From the NCBI GenBank assembly GCA_022606425.2, contig JAHDVF020001569.1, positions 124,001 through 188,000 on the forward strand: DNA of 64,000 bases, read 5' to 3'. The position numbers and the translations under genes were made by a program. Below are positions 23,701 through 33,139 of the stretch, piece by piece. Under the pieces are notes generated by a model. That model worked only from the letters and a program-made list of their open reading frames with translations, was not told the DNA's origin and made no database searches. The DNA is from Lepidostoma basale. Its lineage: Eukaryota > Arthropoda > Insecta > Trichoptera > Lepidostomatidae. Each line of letters starts with the position of its first letter. The stretch's first letter is position 1.

Positions 23701-26700
23701 ACCCAAATGTGCTCTAGAGGGTCATAACTGGTGACGAATCATGGGTTTATGGTTATGACGTGGAAACCAAAGCTCAATCATCCCAATGGAAGCTGCCGCA
23801 TGAGCCAAGACCAAAAAAAGCGCGCCAAGTTCGGTCGAACGTGAAGGTTTTGCTCACAGTTTTCTTCGATTGCAGGGGCGTGGTGCATCATGAGTTCTTG
23901 CCACAGGGTAGTACGGTCAATAAGGAATATTATCTGCAAGTTATGCGCAATTTGCGCGAAGCAATCCGCCAGAAACGCCCGGATTTGTGGAAGAACAAAA
24001 ACTGGCTTTTGCACCATGATAACGCCCCTGCTCACACATCGTTGCTTGTGCGCGAATATTTGGCCAAAAACAACACAGTAATGGTGCCGCAGCCACCGTA
24101 TTCCCCAGACCTGGCCCCCTGTGACTTTTTCCTGTTTCCAAAACTGAAGAGGCCCATGAAAGGACGACGCTACGCCACGATTGAGGAGATAAAGACGGCA
24201 TCGAAGGAGGAGCTGAACAAGATCACAAAAAATGATTTTTTTAAGTGCTTCGAGGATTGGAAAAAACGTTGGCATAAATGTATTATATCCGAGGGGAATT
24301 ACTTTGAAGGGGACAAAATAGATATTCATGAATAAATAAATACTTTTTGAAAAAATATAAAATTCGCGATACTTTTTGAACAGACCTCGTATACCATACA
24401 ATTATAATAAAGATAGTACTTCCCTCAGATGAGCCAAACTATCACAAAATATGTCAAACTCCGAGGTGATACGATTAAGCAGAGATATTGCTCTACCTAC
24501 CGGCATAACCATTGTCAGGTTGGTTCTGCATCGTGGGAGATAAAACAATCTATGGCCCCTTTGTCGAAGATAATTATCAGGGACGAACAGACCTACATCA
24601 CTCAGGATTTCTGAGTCGTGTATACAACCGCAGTCGAAAGAAATGGACACCCAAGTGAATGTCTCGTCTCCTCTCGAGTGACTGGTAGCCTAGCATCCCT
24701 AGCAAGAAATCAGTTGGAAAGAGCCACGGGTAATATCCATACTCCCTAAGATAGAGGTATCGCACTTCGGTCCCCCGACTTCGGCTATCACTCTGGCATA
24801 GGCCTCTCTGTCTAGTGCCAGGCGGAACAACTCCCCACCCTCCGAATTCCGGTCGACTCTTTGCTGTTTTCCATCCAGGACATCGGGGGTCTTCCCTTTC
24901 ATGATGAGGTGCAGCAGACCGTATTTCTCATTGCGGAGAATGTGCCCCAATTAAAATTTAAAACACTTATGAACAAGTCCCTAGACGCAAATGGCAGTGG
25001 ATGGGTCACACTCTGAGACGGAACCCAGCCTGCATCGCTCAGGGCGTACTAGGCTGGTCCCCTATGGGGGGCAAGAGAAAGCGAGGCAGACCTAGTGCCA
25101 CCCGGAGAAAAGCCCTGCAGGACGAGGTTAAGGCAGCAGGCCTTACTCGGGATGATGTTAGGTATTAGGCATGCGATAGTCGGGTGGAGAAGGTTCCTTA
25201 AGGCCCTATGCACCACGGAGGTGTGACAGGACAAAAAGAAGAAGATGAAGATTACGTATGAGTTTGTCATGACAGCTGTTACGCCAACCTATGTTGGCAT
25301 CATCAGGTGTTTATAAAAAAGTCTAGTTAATAAAAATACATTGTTTTATTTAAAAACGTCATTAATATAGGGGACAAATCAGTGGCGGTACTTCCATAGA
25401 AGCCCAGAAGCCCGGCTTGTGTAAGAAATTGTGAATCAAAACCCCCAAATCTAAGTTATCATGCCCTCGCATAAACCAACAACCCACCAAATCACCTTCC
25501 AACAATGTTCCCATCAGACGTAAGAAGAATAGCCACAAGAGCTGAACCTCTGTGAGCCAGAAGAGGATTTGATTCAAATTTTTTTACGCAAGCCGGGGTT
25601 CTATGGGAGTACCACCGCTGGAACAAATATATTTAAGTGATGCATAGAACTAGCAGAAGAAGGATGAGAGCAGAATAAATGCGGAAGAGATGAGATCTCT
25701 TAGAGGTATGTATGAAAGAATCTTAAATGCTGATTTAAGGAAGGATTGTAGAGCGGATGAAAGCCTTATGAACAAAATTATGAAAGGATCACTGCGTTGT
25801 TTTTGACATACGGAACACATGGATGAAGAAATAATGGTTAAGAAAGTATATGTTTACGATGTTAATGTTAGTGTACGGAGTCGTGGGAGACCGAGGAAAA
25901 CTTGGCATGATCAAGTTAATAAAATTTTAAGGGTCGGCCATGCTAGAAGTCAGTAGAATCGACGTGCGTGTATGACTCGCTGTATGAATGTGGTGTAAGC
26001 TAAAGAGATGTGTCAGGATAGAGTAGTGTGGCGGTCCATTATTTCTGCCTACCCTTTTGGAGAAGCGGCGTGATGATGGTTGGTTTGTATAAAAAATTAA
26101 CAAAAACTGATTATTTGGCAATTTACATTTTCGTTTTAAATATAATAACAATAACAAACCATCAAGCCGTTTCTAGAATGGGTAGAGACTACACTACTTG
26201 ATCCTGACACCTCTATCTTTCTCTACATTCATATATCAACCCCGAGGGGTCGATTTCGACTTAAAGGGGTCTACAACTGGAAAAGTAATTGGGGGTGCAT
26301 GAGATGTAAATGGGGGTCCACGAGATGGTTAAACTAAATTGAAATTTTGATATCATATCATCTGGCTCATCTCCCATATTAGAACCTTGTTTTTATTTTA
26401 TGTAAAAATGTTGGATTTGCATTTTATTTTGTTTTAATTAATGATTGTATGTCTAAATAGTCTATTGTTTTGGCCGAAAAACTAATTCTTCAACATTATT
26501 AACTGTTAAATTTACAACACTGTTATAATGGGACCATTTTTTATTATACACTATTTGAGAATGTCACGACAGCTGTTTGATCTGCTGATGATAACATCAG
26601 TTAGCGAAACAGCTGTCGCGACATTCTCAAAAAGAGTATAATACAACATTGTGATGTTATAAGTGTTGTAAATTTAACAGTTAAAATGTATAACTAGGGG

Positions 26701-26921
26701 GTCTACGGGACAAAAAAATTTGGGAACCTCTGTTTTAAATTGTCGGTAATATTACAGGTGGGGGTATCGACGACGAGCTGATTGACGTTATTGAAATGCC
26801 GATCGCCGAAGCAGCGAAGATTCTGACATCGAAGGGTCCGCACAACTCCCCGCCCAGCTTCTTGTTTGCCCTCTCTTGGTTCATGACCAACAAGGCGCCC
26901 AAACTTACAACGGAATTATGA
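17575..26921 (+). CDS. NUDT14: NUDT14 orthologue (UDP-sugar diphosphatase), four exons
   Basis: Exons 17575-17764, 21195-21408, 22756-22832 and 26758-26921 join in frame (645 nt, 214 residues; the human family member is about 222). The Nudix family enzyme hydrolyses UDP-glucose and related nucleotide sugars to sugar phosphate plus UMP, with a divalent metal, in the cytosol. Visible landmarks: KSWDLLEVHDSV near residues 32-43, VKQFRP at 58-63, Nudix helix with E113-E114-V-S-E117-E118-C-G120 (the usual Arg of the Nudix box is Glu), SGVGTSGS at 136-143, and a conserved GELIxV-like segment after residue 165. All junctions are GT/AG and phases match. Introns of 3.4, 1.3 and 3.9 kb are filled with retroelement fragments, a mariner and hAT MITEs. 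The start is the first ATG of exon 1, colinear with the family N-terminus. Confidence 0.93.
17790..18454. other. NUDT14 intron 1, unassigned part
   Basis: AT-rich, no recognisable element. A CTTCTTCTTCCTC run at 18455 starts the retroelement fragment. Confidence 0.45.
18455..18905 (-). mobile_element. Non-LTR C-terminal fragment, family E
   Basis: On minus: [59 protein letters not shown]. Matches 48972-49375 (plus) and a scrap near 36465-36665. Confidence 0.72.
19070..19310. mobile_element. hAT-type MITE, copy 1 (241 bp)
   Basis: Inverted termini CAGTGGCGGTACTCCCATAG / complement of CAGTAGCGGTACTCCC. A perfect 8-bp target duplication ATCGTGAG lies at 19062-19069 and 19311-19318. Sister copy at 25380. 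The target itself is a family A 3' fragment (AATGCTGAAG.. before, TCAGGAGAGGACAGTGTGGC after). Confidence 0.9.
19311..19395 (+). mobile_element. Family A 3' end (part after the hAT MITE)
   Basis: GGACAGTGTGGCGGTCCATT .. GATGGCGTGATGGTTACTTA, the standard family A terminus. Its left continuation lies just before 19062. Confidence 0.65.
19551..20215 (-). mobile_element. Chimaeric retroelement: family B joined to family A tail
   Basis: On minus, 20215-19753 is family B (DDTIILADS, KKTKWMTFERLNYSSSTLQL, DQFKYLGSIIT, then EAFEMWIY). At 19753 it switches in frame to the family A tail ([20 protein letters not shown] .. SAYPFGE) with the usual 3' end. The seam is CTATGGTATATCC / CTTCCTCTA. Confidence 0.7.
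20216..21058 (+). mobile_element. Jockey-like retroelement fragment, family J, with 3' UTR
   Basis: Reads (with frameshifts) TTMVRSRLEYVSPVWSPYYA, HIQRIERVQ.FI on plus, the C-terminal signature of Jockey-like ORF2. The 3' UTR ends GTTACCCTTAATAAATAAAT; the same UTR recurs at 27915-28031. Confidence 0.7.
21059..21155 (+). mobile_element. Family A 3' terminus
   Basis: GTGTCTGGAAAAAACAATGT .. AGAGAGACAGCATGATTGTT followed by AGTTAGTTAG. It lies just before NUDT14 exon 2. Confidence 0.6.
21195..21408 (+). CDS. NUDT14: NUDT14 exon 2 (Nudix helix)
   Basis: Acceptor TTTTCCAG, exon begins CTATCTAC, ends TACAG before GTTAAA. Carries the metal-binding EEVSEECGY Nudix segment. It is visibly GC-richer than the flanking intron. 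Confidence 0.92.
21457..21730 (-). mobile_element. Family C 3' tail with (GATTT)n
   Basis: AAATCAAATCAAATCAG.. then the same UTR as 10863-11064 (ACGCATGAGAGATGGTTCG). It inserts after NUDT14 exon 2. Confidence 0.68.
21730..22250 (-). mobile_element. Family A C-terminal fragment
   Basis: 202-codon open frame on minus includes [57 protein letters not shown] and NRGRSRKTWHDEIN. 3' end at the low-coordinate side. Confidence 0.75.
22300..22480 (-). mobile_element. Family C scrap
   Basis: TCACATATTGTTTTATCTCC.. resembles 24440-24560 and 43480-43620, the region preceding the family C tail. No open frame. Confidence 0.45.
22756..22832 (+). CDS. NUDT14: NUDT14 exon 3
   Basis: Acceptor ..TTTATAG, exon begins GTCTGGTGTTGG (R)SGVGTSGS, ends CACCAAG before GTTTGT. 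Short 77-nt exon whose SGVG..TG motif is diagnostic for the NUDT14 branch. Confidence 0.88.
22860..23067. other. NUDT14 intron 3, left part; no gene seen
   Basis: AT-rich, ending in the TA target of the mariner element. Confidence 0.4.
23068..24389 (+). mobile_element. Mariner transposon 1 (1,322 bp, nearly intact)
   Basis: Perfect ~31-bp terminal inverted repeats beginning CGAGGTCTGTTCAAAAAGTA at 23068 and its complement ending at 24389, flanked by TA on both sides. Complete except for one nonsense codon in the transposase. It sits in NUDT14 intron 3 in gene orientation. Confidence 0.93.
23274..24335 (+). pseudogene. Mariner transposase, one in-frame TAG
   Basis: 353 codons from ATG at 23274 with a TAG at 23715-23717 right before RVITGDESW. 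N-terminal HTH (DQSNIYRWYKMFSEGREDMN, ERAGRPST linker). The catalytic triad is visible: D in TGDESW, D in LHHDNAPAH, and third D in SPDLAPCDFF, with 34 residues between the last two (D,D34D). The YSPDLAP and WHKCI..EGNYFEG motifs are typical. The cut-and-paste enzyme acts at TA sites. Apart from the stop it looks functional, so the copy is young. Confidence 0.93.
24425..24720 (-). mobile_element. Family C fragment
   Basis: Complement of the region preceding the family C C-terminus (shared with 43450 and 46300). Several stops. Confidence 0.5.
24740..24960 (-). mobile_element. Family B fragment
   Basis: On minus: MGHILRNEKYGLLHLIMKGK .. RNSEGGELFRLALDREAYAR, VIAEVGG. Decayed family B C-terminus. 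Confidence 0.62.
24960..25230 (+). mobile_element. Non-LTR C-terminal fragment, family G
   Basis: KRKRGRPSATRRKALQDEVK, AAGLTRDDV on plus, ending GGAGGTGTGACAGGACAAAA AGAAG. Second copy at 28545-28775. Confidence 0.65.
25250..25330 (-). repeat. Hammerhead-like hairpin unit
   Basis: On minus CTGATGA (complement of 25300-25306), a GCCAAC..GTTGGC stem, GTAAC in place of GAAAC, then AGCTGTC. Partner unit at 26554-26631. Confidence 0.5.
25380..25619. mobile_element. hAT-type MITE, copy 2 (240 bp)
   Basis: Same termini as 19070-19310. Target duplication GGACAAAT (left) / GAACAAAT (right), 7 of 8 bases. Core CCAACAATGTTCCCATCAGA shared with copy 1. Confidence 0.87.
25640..26085 (+). mobile_element. 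Family A C-terminal fragment and 3' end
   Basis: RMRAE.MRKR-MRSLRG.., [21 protein letters not shown], ending GCGGCGTGATGATGGTTGGT. Frameshifts and stops throughout. Confidence 0.65.
26155..26250 (-). mobile_element. Family A 3' end, inverted
   Basis: AACCATCAAGCCGTTTCTAG.. is the complement of the family A terminus, facing the copy that ends at 26085. Confidence 0.5.
26554..26631 (+). repeat. Inverted repeat with hammerhead-like core
   Basis: Arms TTTGAGAATGTCACGACAGC / complement. Plus strand: CTGATGA at 26585-26591, short TAAC/GTTA stem, GCGAAAC at 26604-26610, AGCTGTC. No convincing stem I. It lies 120 nt before NUDT14 exon 4. Confidence 0.55.
26758..26921 (+). CDS. NUDT14: NUDT14 exon 4 with stop
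   Basis: Acceptor ..ATTACAG, exon begins GTGGGGGTATCG (GGGIDDELIDVIEMP) and ends ACGGAATTATGA. The final residues (..FALSWFMTNKAPKL..) match the family C-terminus. Confidence 0.9.
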
Positions 26922-27000
26922 TAAACTTGCACTTGACACACTTCAATCCCTCTGTGCTTTACCAAATTATTTTTATAATACGCTACTTTTTATGTGCGCA

Positions 27001-27110
27001 AATGACATTTCGGATTTAAAATAATTTTAAAAAATATGTACTAGGTGTTTCGGAAATGACATTTTGGGTTTAAAATAATTTTAAAAAATATTTACTTGGT
27101 GTTTGGAAAG
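27001..27110. repeat. Tandem duplication of ~54 bp
   Basis: AATGACATTT..TAAAATAATTTT..CTAGGTGTTTCGG occurs twice in direct tandem, just 3' of NUDT14 and abutting a mariner remnant. Confidence 0.75.
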
Positions 27111-27800
27111 TTCAGTCCGTTTTACAACAGAGGGTTCTGGCTGCCTTCAAATCTGGTGGCCATTTTTTTTAGTAAGCCTGAGCATCTATCAATTAAGTTC
27201 AGTTCGCACATGTTTGTCATTCATCACAACAACATTTGTTTTTATGCTCTTCAAAATGTCGACTTTCGTGGTAAATAAGAAGCATTTGCGGGAAGTTCTG
27301 CTGTTCTGTTTTAATTTGAAGAAGAGTGCAGCTGAGGCGCATAAAATGCTTGTGAAAGTTTATGACAATCATGCCCCATCGGATATATCATGCAGAGAAT
27401 GGTATAGACGCTTCGAAGCTGGTGATTTTAGCATTGACGACAAAGATCACGCTGGAAGACCGAAAAAGTTTGCCCAAAAAATGAACTCCTCAAACCGGGT
27501 GAAACGGTCTCAGAGGAAGTCTACCGACGACAACTAATGCGTTTAAGGCGAGCACTGGCTAATAAACGACCAAAATGGGGCAACAGGCACAGCAATTCTT
27601 CAACCTTACAACGCTCAACCTTGCATCGCTATCGCGGTCAAAAACTACATACGGTTGGGAGATTATACCGCACCCGTCTTATTCACCAGACGTAACACCA
27701 TCTGACTACCACTTGTTAAAATCCATAACGCATGCATGCGAGAAAACCCCAGTCAGTCTATTCCGCATCATGCACAAGAGCTGGGTTTTTCTGCGACATC
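27102..27800 (+). pseudogene. Mariner remnant, internally deleted
   Basis: ATG at 27258, then KKHLREVLLFCFNLKKSAAE, AHKMLVKVYDNHAPSD, REWYRRFEAGDFSIDDKDH, AGRPKKF (HTH and linker). Then a jump to remnants of KPGETVSEEVYRR, HRYRGQK, HPSYSPDVTPSDYHL (C-terminal catalytic D region) in shifted frames. The first catalytic Asp region is deleted. Differs from both other mariners here. Confidence 0.75.
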
Positions 27801-27914
27801 AACTTGGCGGATTTTGCATCTAAACGTGGGTTTTCATCCATACAAAGTTCAATTAACTCAATAGCTAAAGTCCAACGACCACAGACAGCGCTGATTTCAA
27901 AGTTTGAGTGTTCG

Positions 27915-28031
27915 TAATGAAAAACCCTATATTTGTGGTAGCATGTAATTGGATTTTTTTTATTACTTCTATGTGTTTTTTTTAATATATATGTATTGAA
28001 ATCTCTATATGTTACCCTTAATAAATAAATA
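27915..28031 (+). mobile_element. Family J 3' UTR
   Basis: ATATTTGTGGTAGCATGTAA .. ATGTTACCCTTAATAAATAA, matching 20960-21058. Confidence 0.65.
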
Positions 28032-28041
28032 TCCATGTCAC

Positions 28042-28151
28042 TTGTCTCCCTCGACTAGCATTTTGGTGATTTTTGCAGTTTCCATCTTCAGGGAAGCTAT
28101 TAACCTTTTATAATTATTAACTACCCCGAAATGTCAGTCGAGAGAGGCAAG
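28042..28151. repeat. Inverted repeat, 16-bp ends, hammerhead-like remnant
   Basis: CTTGTCTCCCTCGACT and AGTCGAGAGAGGCAAG pair with two mismatches. On minus CTGAAGA, a short stem, AAAA for GAAA, then TAGTC before GAGGGAG. Core badly decayed. Confidence 0.45.
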
Positions 28152-28446
28152 TTACGCATATATACTTAAGATCCTAAAAAACATATTAATAATTTTACCA
28201 AAGTTAAAAATGTCAGACATATAATACTTCATTAATTATACACGTACATGCAATGTATTGTGATAAGATGGTTAGACATATGTGTAACTAATCTCCCAGT
28301 TAACTATATTTCTGAATATGAAAAATTCAGATAGCAAATTTTTTTAAATACCATAGTTACATTTTTTTTTTTACTTCTGTTGTAAAAAATGCAGCAAGAA
28401 TTATTCCATTTGTAATATGTATTTAGTGTAAGGCACATTGTTAATA

Positions 28447-28967
28447 CAGTCCAACTCGGTTATTATGATCACGGAAATAGTGAGATCTCGGATGTAACGA
28501 GTTCATTGAGGAAACATTTATTCGCTTTTATAACGAGCTAACTCTGAGACGGAATCCAGCCTGCATCGCTCAGGGTGCACTAGACTGGTCCCCTATGGGG
28601 GGAAAGAGAAAGCGAGGCAGACCTAGAGCCACCCGGAGAAGAACCCTGCAGGACGAGGTTAAGGCAGCAGGTCTCACTTGGGATGATGTTAAGCATCAGG
28701 CATGCGATAGAGTCGGGTGGAGAAGATTCCTTGAGACCCTATGCACCACGGAGGTGTGACAGGACAAAAAGAAGAAGAAGAAGAAGAATGAGCTACTTCT
28801 CTCTAATTGTGTATTTTTGTTTGAATTGCAACCGCCCTAGATACTCCATGTCTTCATGTGATGGGTATGTTTGTAACCATTTATAAAATACTTATTCTCT
28901 GATAACGAGTAAAGCTTATAACGAAAAAATTCAGTCCCATTTTCCTCGTAATAACCAAGTTCGAATG
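28447..28967. mobile_element. pogo/Tigger-like TIR element, interrupted
   Basis: Left end TA-CAGTCCAACTCGGTTATTA, right end complement of TTCGAACTTGGTTATTACGA. Termini are related to the element at 45534. A family G fragment (28545-28775) lies inside. Confidence 0.6.
28545..28775 (+). mobile_element. Family G fragment, copy 2
   Basis: KRKRGRPRATRR.TLQDEVK, AAGLTWDDVKHQACDRVGWR, then GAGGTGTGACAGGACAAAAA and (GAA)n. Confidence 0.68.
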
Positions 28968-29189
28968 TATGTTCTTTTATTATCTCGGTGTAGATAATTA
29001 TATCCTGTTTATACGTAATCTGCATCTTTTTGGTAATGTCACAATATTTTTAATCATCTGTTATTGCGGCCAAATTGTTATTCACCGTCTTGCCAATTTG
29101 TGGTCAATTATAATTACACTCTTTATCTCATGACACAACGCTTAGTGCAGATTAATATTATAAACACCTATACGTACACAGTAAATGGA

Positions 29190-29412
29190 TTGACGACCTT
29201 CGTGGCCGAGTGTCCCGGGTTCGATTCTCGGCGTTGGCGGTGTGATTGTCATGCTGTCCTTGGTCTGGTGTAAAATTCGCGTGACAATAAAATGGTAATA
29301 GATTAGCTGTCTATCACATGTCATGTGAATCAATATGATAGCTATACCCTTTGCATTGATTTGGCTCCTGCTGTAATGATGTAAAGAACGATTCAACAAA
29401 ATAATAAATAAC
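29190..29412 (+). mobile_element. tRNA-derived SINE, family S1
   Basis: Pol III A-box-like TGGCCGAGTG and B-box GGGTTCGATTC, then the family body (GGTGTGATTGTCATGCTG, CGTGACAATAAAATGG, GATTTGGCTCCTGCTGTAAT) and an AT-rich end. Best-preserved S1 head. Confidence 0.8.
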
Positions 29413-29544
29413 ATTTCTGATTATTGTCAGTGTTACGATATAATAAAATGCCTTATTTAATAATAATCAATCAAATTTAATACACATTTCACTCATTCTC
29501 ATTATATACCATTGATTTGTCACTGTAACGAATCTCACATTTGT

Positions 29545-29645
29545 AATATAATGTCACAAGAATCACTATGATAGCTATAATACCCTTTACATCAATTTGG
29601 CTCTCGCTGTCATGATGTAAAGAGCGATTCAACCATATAATAATA
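29545..29645 (+). mobile_element. SINE S1, 3' half only
   Basis: ATGTCACAAGAATCACTATG .. TGTAAAGAGCGATTCAACCA, matching the S1 tail. Confidence 0.6.
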
Positions 29646-29984
29646 ATATGTATTATATGCAGTCTACCCCCGGTAATCTGGCGCCCTCTGTAATTCGATA
29701 TCCATAGGTTACAGAAAAAATGCCACTAATGCATTTGATGTGGATATGCAATGGACTGAAGAGAAAGGTGCATCATACAACAAAGTTTTACTTCCTAATA
29801 GGCTGAGAGACAAAGCTAGCGTTTAAATTTGTATATAACATAAATTTATTTTAAAAATAACTAAAACACTTTCGTACTTTGTTTTTACATCACTTCATTT
29901 TGTTTTATCAAACCGACTTCTTCGGAATTACCAAAACAAACGAAATGACAATAAAACAATATTTTTAATAATGTCACACAAAAA

Positions 29985-30260
29985 ATTAATTGCTTCATAC
30001 AAAAGTATAAATTGAGTACTTTTTTTTAGCCTTCTTCCCTCCATTGCCAGATAGAGGCTTCCATTTTTCTTCTCTTCCATTTTTCTCCACTCATCCCTGT
30101 CTTGTCCCTTCTGCAACTAGGTCGTTCCAGCTATTCAAGCAATGTCATCGGTCCATCTTTTAGGTAGCCTACTTTTCCTTGTCCAGGGCCTCTATTAGAG
30201 TATTCTGGGTGCCCATCTGGTACTGCCCTGTCTGGCTTTATGTCCAATTCAATTAAGCTC
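29985..30260 (-). mobile_element. Non-LTR C-terminal scrap, family I
   Basis: On minus KGQDRDEWRKMEE.., IWQWREEG.KK, similar to 14285-14365. Confidence 0.5.
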
Positions 30261-30418
30261 TACCATCTACAATGTTCGTAACTTTGGTTAAGTACGTGGC
30301 AATAGTAACTGTTGATTTGCATGTATGGCGGGACATAGAGGAAAATAGCAATAGATTAAATGTGGTCTGGTTCCTCTTGATTTTTTTTTCTCTAACGTAA
30401 GTCCTGCATGGACGAGGG

Positions 30419-31726
30419 TAGTGATGCAACAGACTTCTGCTTCTGCAACTGTGGAAGTTCTGCACGTGTTTTGACATCCGTTTCTGTTTTTGTTTCCGCA
30501 ACTTTTATAACGGAACTTTGAAGAATCCATGTTAAGTATGAATGGAGACCAGCAAGACTTGATTGCAAATAACAAGAATGACAATCTATTTTTGGAGATA
30601 CAGTCACAACTTCAGGAGTATAAAAAACTAAAACGATTGCCTTTACATGAGGATCCCCTTATGTGGTGGAAATTAAATTCATACAAATAGAATAATCTTT
30701 TGCCATTAGTGCGCCAATATTTATTAGCTCCTCCCAGCAGAGTCTCCAGTGAGCAATTATTAAGCGGAGCTGGTCTTACAGCTCCTTCCCACTTGCCGGG
30801 TGTCGGCGCCTTCTGTTCACACTTACCGATTATTAATCGGTTACTCTACGCGAGACGACTGTGCACGATGGACGTCGACGAAGTTGTTGTGATGTATTAT
30901 TATTTAAGAAGAAAACAAATAAAGACAGCTAAGGAAAGAAAATATCGGGTGCATCCAATCCTGAGGGAAAGATTTAGTTAGGGTACATTTCAGAACTTAA
31001 TAACAGAATTGAGAAGTGACGAAATTAAGTTTTTCAATTATTTTAGTATGTCATTAACTACATTCAACGATCTACTGACTCGAATATCAGTGAGCATAAA
31101 CTACCAAAATACAAGATTTAGAGATTGCATTTGTACTAAAGAAAGGTTGTCGATATTTCTATGGTAAGATAATTATACCAATTATTTTTTTAAAGGAAAA
31201 TATAAAAAAGTCACTTTTAGTTCACACGTATTTATTTAAAGAAATAACGCACGCACGGGCGGAACAAGGGGTAGCGGGGAGAGGGTTGTCGGGCCCGACA
31301 TCCGGCAAGTGTGAACAGCTCCATACTTACTCATAGGTGAGCGAGATCCGACACGATTTTTTTCCGGACGTAGAGGGCTGACAAAACACCCGACATTTTT
31401 TGCCGGCGCCGACAAAAAATCGGTTTCCGACAAGTGTGAATAGCTTCATATAAAATGTTCTGCCACTGGAACATCCGATTAAAAACCGGACCCGACACCT
31501 GACAAGTGGGAACGGGCTCTTGAATATGAAAAACACCGGAACAGATTGTTAGGTGTAGAAGCCGTCAAACTACTTTTCAGAAAAAAATATAACTTTACAC
31601 TACTTAATTTTGAATATTAATTTCATTAGTAATTTTATTTGTAAAAAAGTTTTTATTCATAGTATTTTACACTTCCGCATCCGTTTCCGTTTCTGCTTCC
31701 GTCATGACACTTCCGTTGCATCACTA
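30419..31726 (+). mobile_element. hAT element (1,308 bp) with nested Harbinger
   Basis: Termini TAGTGATGCAAC / GTTGCATCACTA and a perfect 8-bp target duplication GACGAGGG (30411-30418, 31727-31734). Inside, 30560-30778 encodes the hAT dimerisation region (EDPLMWWKLNSYK, YLLAPPSRVSSEQLLSGAGL), and 31520-31610 continues with EYEKHRNRLLGVEAVKLLF. Only the C-terminal transposase part remains, so it is an internally deleted copy. Confidence 0.92.
30779..31519 (+). mobile_element. PIF/Harbinger element, copy B, inside the hAT domain
   Basis: Termini CAGCTCCTTCCCACTTG and complement of GAGCCCGTTCCCACTTG, flanked TTA / TTG. Contains the N-terminal part of a Harbinger nuclease: MDVDEVVVMYYYLRRKQ, YRVHPILRERF, one TAG, then LRSDEIKFFNYFSMSLTTFN, DLLTRISVSI, TKERLSIFLW. 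The DDE catalytic region is absent. Confidence 0.87.
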
Positions 31727-31966
31727 GACGAGGGACAGGCCTAGGGATTGAATGAGCAAAACTAACGAAAGGCGCCGTTCGCCTATAGATTCTTGTTTGC
31801 AGTGGAAATCCTCTATGTCCTATGTTGACTTGCATAAATACTACTTTTATTTCTTTATTTTTTACTGCTGCTACCACAATTACGTTACTAATTGTACAAT
31901 ATACCTTGTGTTATCTATTGTGTTGTTTCATTTATGTAGTGCGGGTTGGAATAAATGTATATATTA

Positions 31967-32790
31967 TTAGGTCTCTCTCTCTGGTTTCAATCCTGGGATT
32001 GGTTTGCAGCAATTTCCTCTATTCTTCTCTTCCATTCTTCCCTGTCTTGTGCGGCTCTTTTGAAATCTGTCCACCAACAGGTCCTCCAGGTACTCTCGGC
32101 GTGGGTGTCCCCTAGAGTTTGTACCCTCCATTATGGCATGCAAGAGGCCTTCTTGTTGTATTACATGGCCGATCCATCTTGCACGCCTTTCGGACAAGGT
32201 CCTGAGCAGGTGCCTTCTTCCTTTGATTCTTTGGAGAACCTCCTCATTTGTAATGTGGTCTCTCCAGGAAATTCCTAATAGTCTTCTATAGAACCACATC
32301 TCAAAAGCCTCTAGTCTCCATTTATCTCTTTCGGATAGGCACCATGTCTCGCAGCCGTACATCAAGATACTCCATACATAGGTCTTGATGAGGAGTATTC
32401 TCAGTTTTAGGTCTATGTTATTCGATTCTATTATTTTCGACCTTTTATTAAATGCAAGCCTAGCCTGATGTATACGGCTGTCGACCTCGCTCTTAGACCG
32501 ACCGTCCCATATTATTTTGCTCCCTAGGTAGACAAACTCCTTGGTGTTCTTTAGTGGAACTCCTGACATCACTACTCTCATCTGATGTTGCGTTCGGCCT
32601 ACAGTCAGCAGCTTTGTTTTGTCTTTATTTGTCTTCATGTTGTAGTTATTTTGAAGAATGCTTTGCATAGTTGTTAAGGCCTCTTGCAGTTCTTCTTCAC
32701 TTTCAGCAACCATAGCAATATTATAAGGTACTGAATTACATATCGATTGTATCTCACCATTTATCATCTGATTGTAATCTTACAAAATAC
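31967..32790 (-). pseudogene. Non-LTR fragment, family D (266 codons open)
   Basis: On minus: [119 protein letters not shown]. This is the region after the RT catalytic motif; YADD itself is lost upstream (AMVAESEEEL follows). Copy 2 at 47996. Confidence 0.8.
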
Positions 32791-33139
32791 TCCTTTTCAA
32801 AGTTCTGGATTACAAAGGGTTGGTGGCAGCACTCAATAGTCCAACAAATTTGATTATCCGACACTGCTCTACAAATCGTTTGTCCGATTACCGCGGGTCT
32901 ACTGTATTTTTTAAACAATCCTTTAATTAAGCTGACAAGATAGCTTGTACTGTGAAAAATGATCTTGTTGAAGTGTAAGCTAGAACCCATATCTGATGGA
33001 ACCAACGCATTCTGCCACTAATGACCGCCATATGTATAACAAATGAATTGTCATTTTAAAACTGCAATAAAAAAATATAATTTTATTAAGAGCAGGAACT
33101 ATTAACACATCTATTTATTGTTTCTTCAACAATGATGTA
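32791..33139. other. No gene seen
   Basis: AT-rich. Ends in GGTCTACTGTA-like sequence at 32895-32907 that could be the partner of CAGTCTACCCCCGGTAATC at 29660, which would make a larger pogo-like element. Confidence 0.35.

Noticed and set aside
29190..29275. A tRNA gene at the S1 head
   Set aside because: B box is good but the sequence continues into a repeated SINE body and lacks a closed cloverleaf.
29660..32907. A 3.2-kb pogo-like element from CAGTCTACCCCCGG to its complement
   Set aside because: The two ends are only partly alike and no transposase links them; kept as a possibility in the notes only.
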